Shown in pieces: positions 63,200 through 64,000 of a DNA stretch of 64,000 bases. The DNA is from Amanita rubescens (taxonomy: Eukaryota > Basidiomycota > Agaricomycetes > Agaricales > Amanitaceae). The DNA lies in the NCBI GenBank assembly GCA_015039365.1, contig WION01000023.1, positions 62,001 to 126,000 of the forward strand, written 5' to 3'. The notes beneath the pieces are model-generated. The model ran no database searches, was not told where the DNA came from, and saw only the letters and a program-made list of their open reading frames with translations. Position 1 is the first letter of the stretch. Each line of letters opens with the position of its first letter. Made by a program: the position numbers and the translations under genes.

Positions 63200-64000
63200 G
63201 CATACACCGGTGCGCTCGTCTGATATTCTTGGATTTGTGAGCGCACCCAGCCATATTTCTTCATTCTCTGGTGAAATGGGGGAGAAACGGCACGTCAGTA
63301 ATGCCGTTGTTAATATACAGAACATCAAATGTGAGGAAGAATCCTCACCAGTCCCGGAAGACTTCATGCTGCCAGTCTCCGCTTCTGTCACCTCTCCCGT
63401 TCTCGCATTGCCGGTCGCACCCGTTTGGGCATCTCTCGTTAGTATACACAATAACGAAGATGAGGAAGTTTCCTCACCTGCTCTCCCTGCACGTAACATG
63501 CCTACTTGTCAATCTCCAGATGAGGCTTCACCACCGGCTGAGGTGGTATCGAGACGATGCAGCCTGAACATTGTCAATATATACAACAACGTAGACGAGG
63601 AAGTCCGATCCTCACCTGTCCCTCCTACTCGTGGTACTTCTCCTCATCGGTCTCCCAAGGTTACAACACCTATTGAGGTGTTACCGAGACAACGTAACTA
63701 TGACATTGTCAGTACACATCGAGGAAGTGAGGAAGCCTCCTCAACTGATGACGTGGCAGTCCCTACACTGTCAGCTCCCAATCCCATCATCCTTCCCGTC
63801 CTCTCTGTTCAAGCCGAACCCTCTGGTGAACCCGCAGACGAGGATGAATCATCTGCTAAGGTGGTATCACAACAATATGATCCAAACATCGTTAGCAGCT
63901 CAAAGCCATCAAGAGTGAGTAAAGTATACTCACCGTACCCTAGGACCGCTCGTAAGCAGTCCGAACTCTTGAAAACTCCTTCCGAAGTGTCAGAAGGAAG
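63180..64000 (+). CDS. continuation frame (+1) with ~45-residue degenerate repeats, open to the window edge
   Basis: In the +1 frame relative to the first ORF, LPEISNEHTPVRSSDILGFV runs on without a stop to position 64000 (over 265 codons). Units spaced about 45 residues share (V/I)VNI-N-(N/I) then EE-SSP: VVNIQNIKCEEESSPVP (63306), LVSIHNNEDEEVSSPAL (63437), IVNIYNNVDEEVRSSPVP (63569), IVSTHRGSEEASS (63704), IVSSSKPSRVSKVYSP (63889). The break near 63195 may be a mutation, a short intron or programmed frameshifting. Confidence 0.45.

Noticed and set aside
1..64000. tRNA or rRNA genes
   Set aside because: I scanned for cloverleaf-type segments and rRNA-like conserved words and found none I could support; a proper covariance search was not possible.

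Overview
The window is eukaryotic and reads as a repeat-rich, intron-dense genome of a filamentous basidiomycete (probably an agaricomycete). Host genes have many short GT-AG introns of about 40-75 nt. The DNA is packed with LTR retrotransposons, a Tnp2-type DNA transposon and hAT-like non-autonomous elements, often nested. No rRNA, tRNA, CRISPR or bacterial-type operon structure was seen.

Layout. 1-695: 3' half of an amino-acid permease gene. 1545-6588: a P-loop GTPase gene, split in an exon by a 576-bp hAT-like MITE (2029-2604). Downstream it carries a striking array (3498-6277) of about 45 intron-like units separated by exactly 3 nt, flanked by recognisable exons. 6708-9338: a 2.6-kb foldback (palindromic) element. 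9385-9643: a host gene fragment cut by gypsy element A (9644-22842). A is itself interrupted by a 7.6-kb Tnp2 transposon (13425-21010, three genes) and a solo LTR (22120-22516). 22843-23855: a rearranged LTR block joining A to a second gypsy copy B (23856-27448). 27449-28180: a hairpin-forming higher-order minisatellite. 28263-30653: an unrecognised multi-exon gene. 30985-35907: two gag-only LTR elements fused head to head. 36571-36840: a small secreted protein candidate. 37511-37867: a possible solo LTR. 38001-40108 and 41078-42307: two further elements with 8-bp target duplications.

42486-60673: one copia element (TSD CCCTG) lying in a host exon. It is broken twice: by an intact-looking gypsy chromovirus C (47495-55633, TSD GCACC, apparently identical LTRs) and, in its 3' LTR, by 2 kb of foreign host DNA carrying a decayed Nup107/Nup84-type gene and an isochorismatase-like gene. 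61236-64000: the start of another LTR retroelement whose LTR and ORF are full of short perfect hairpins.

The most unusual signals are: (1) the array of single-codon micro-exons between short introns; (2) a post-pol third ORF shared by gypsy A and C with a long overlapping +1 frame in both; (3) the density of short perfect inverted repeats in the copia and 61-64 kb elements; and (4) a likely self-priming arrangement in the gypsy LTRs. All function calls rest on motif recognition by eye; splice structures are manual models without transcript support.
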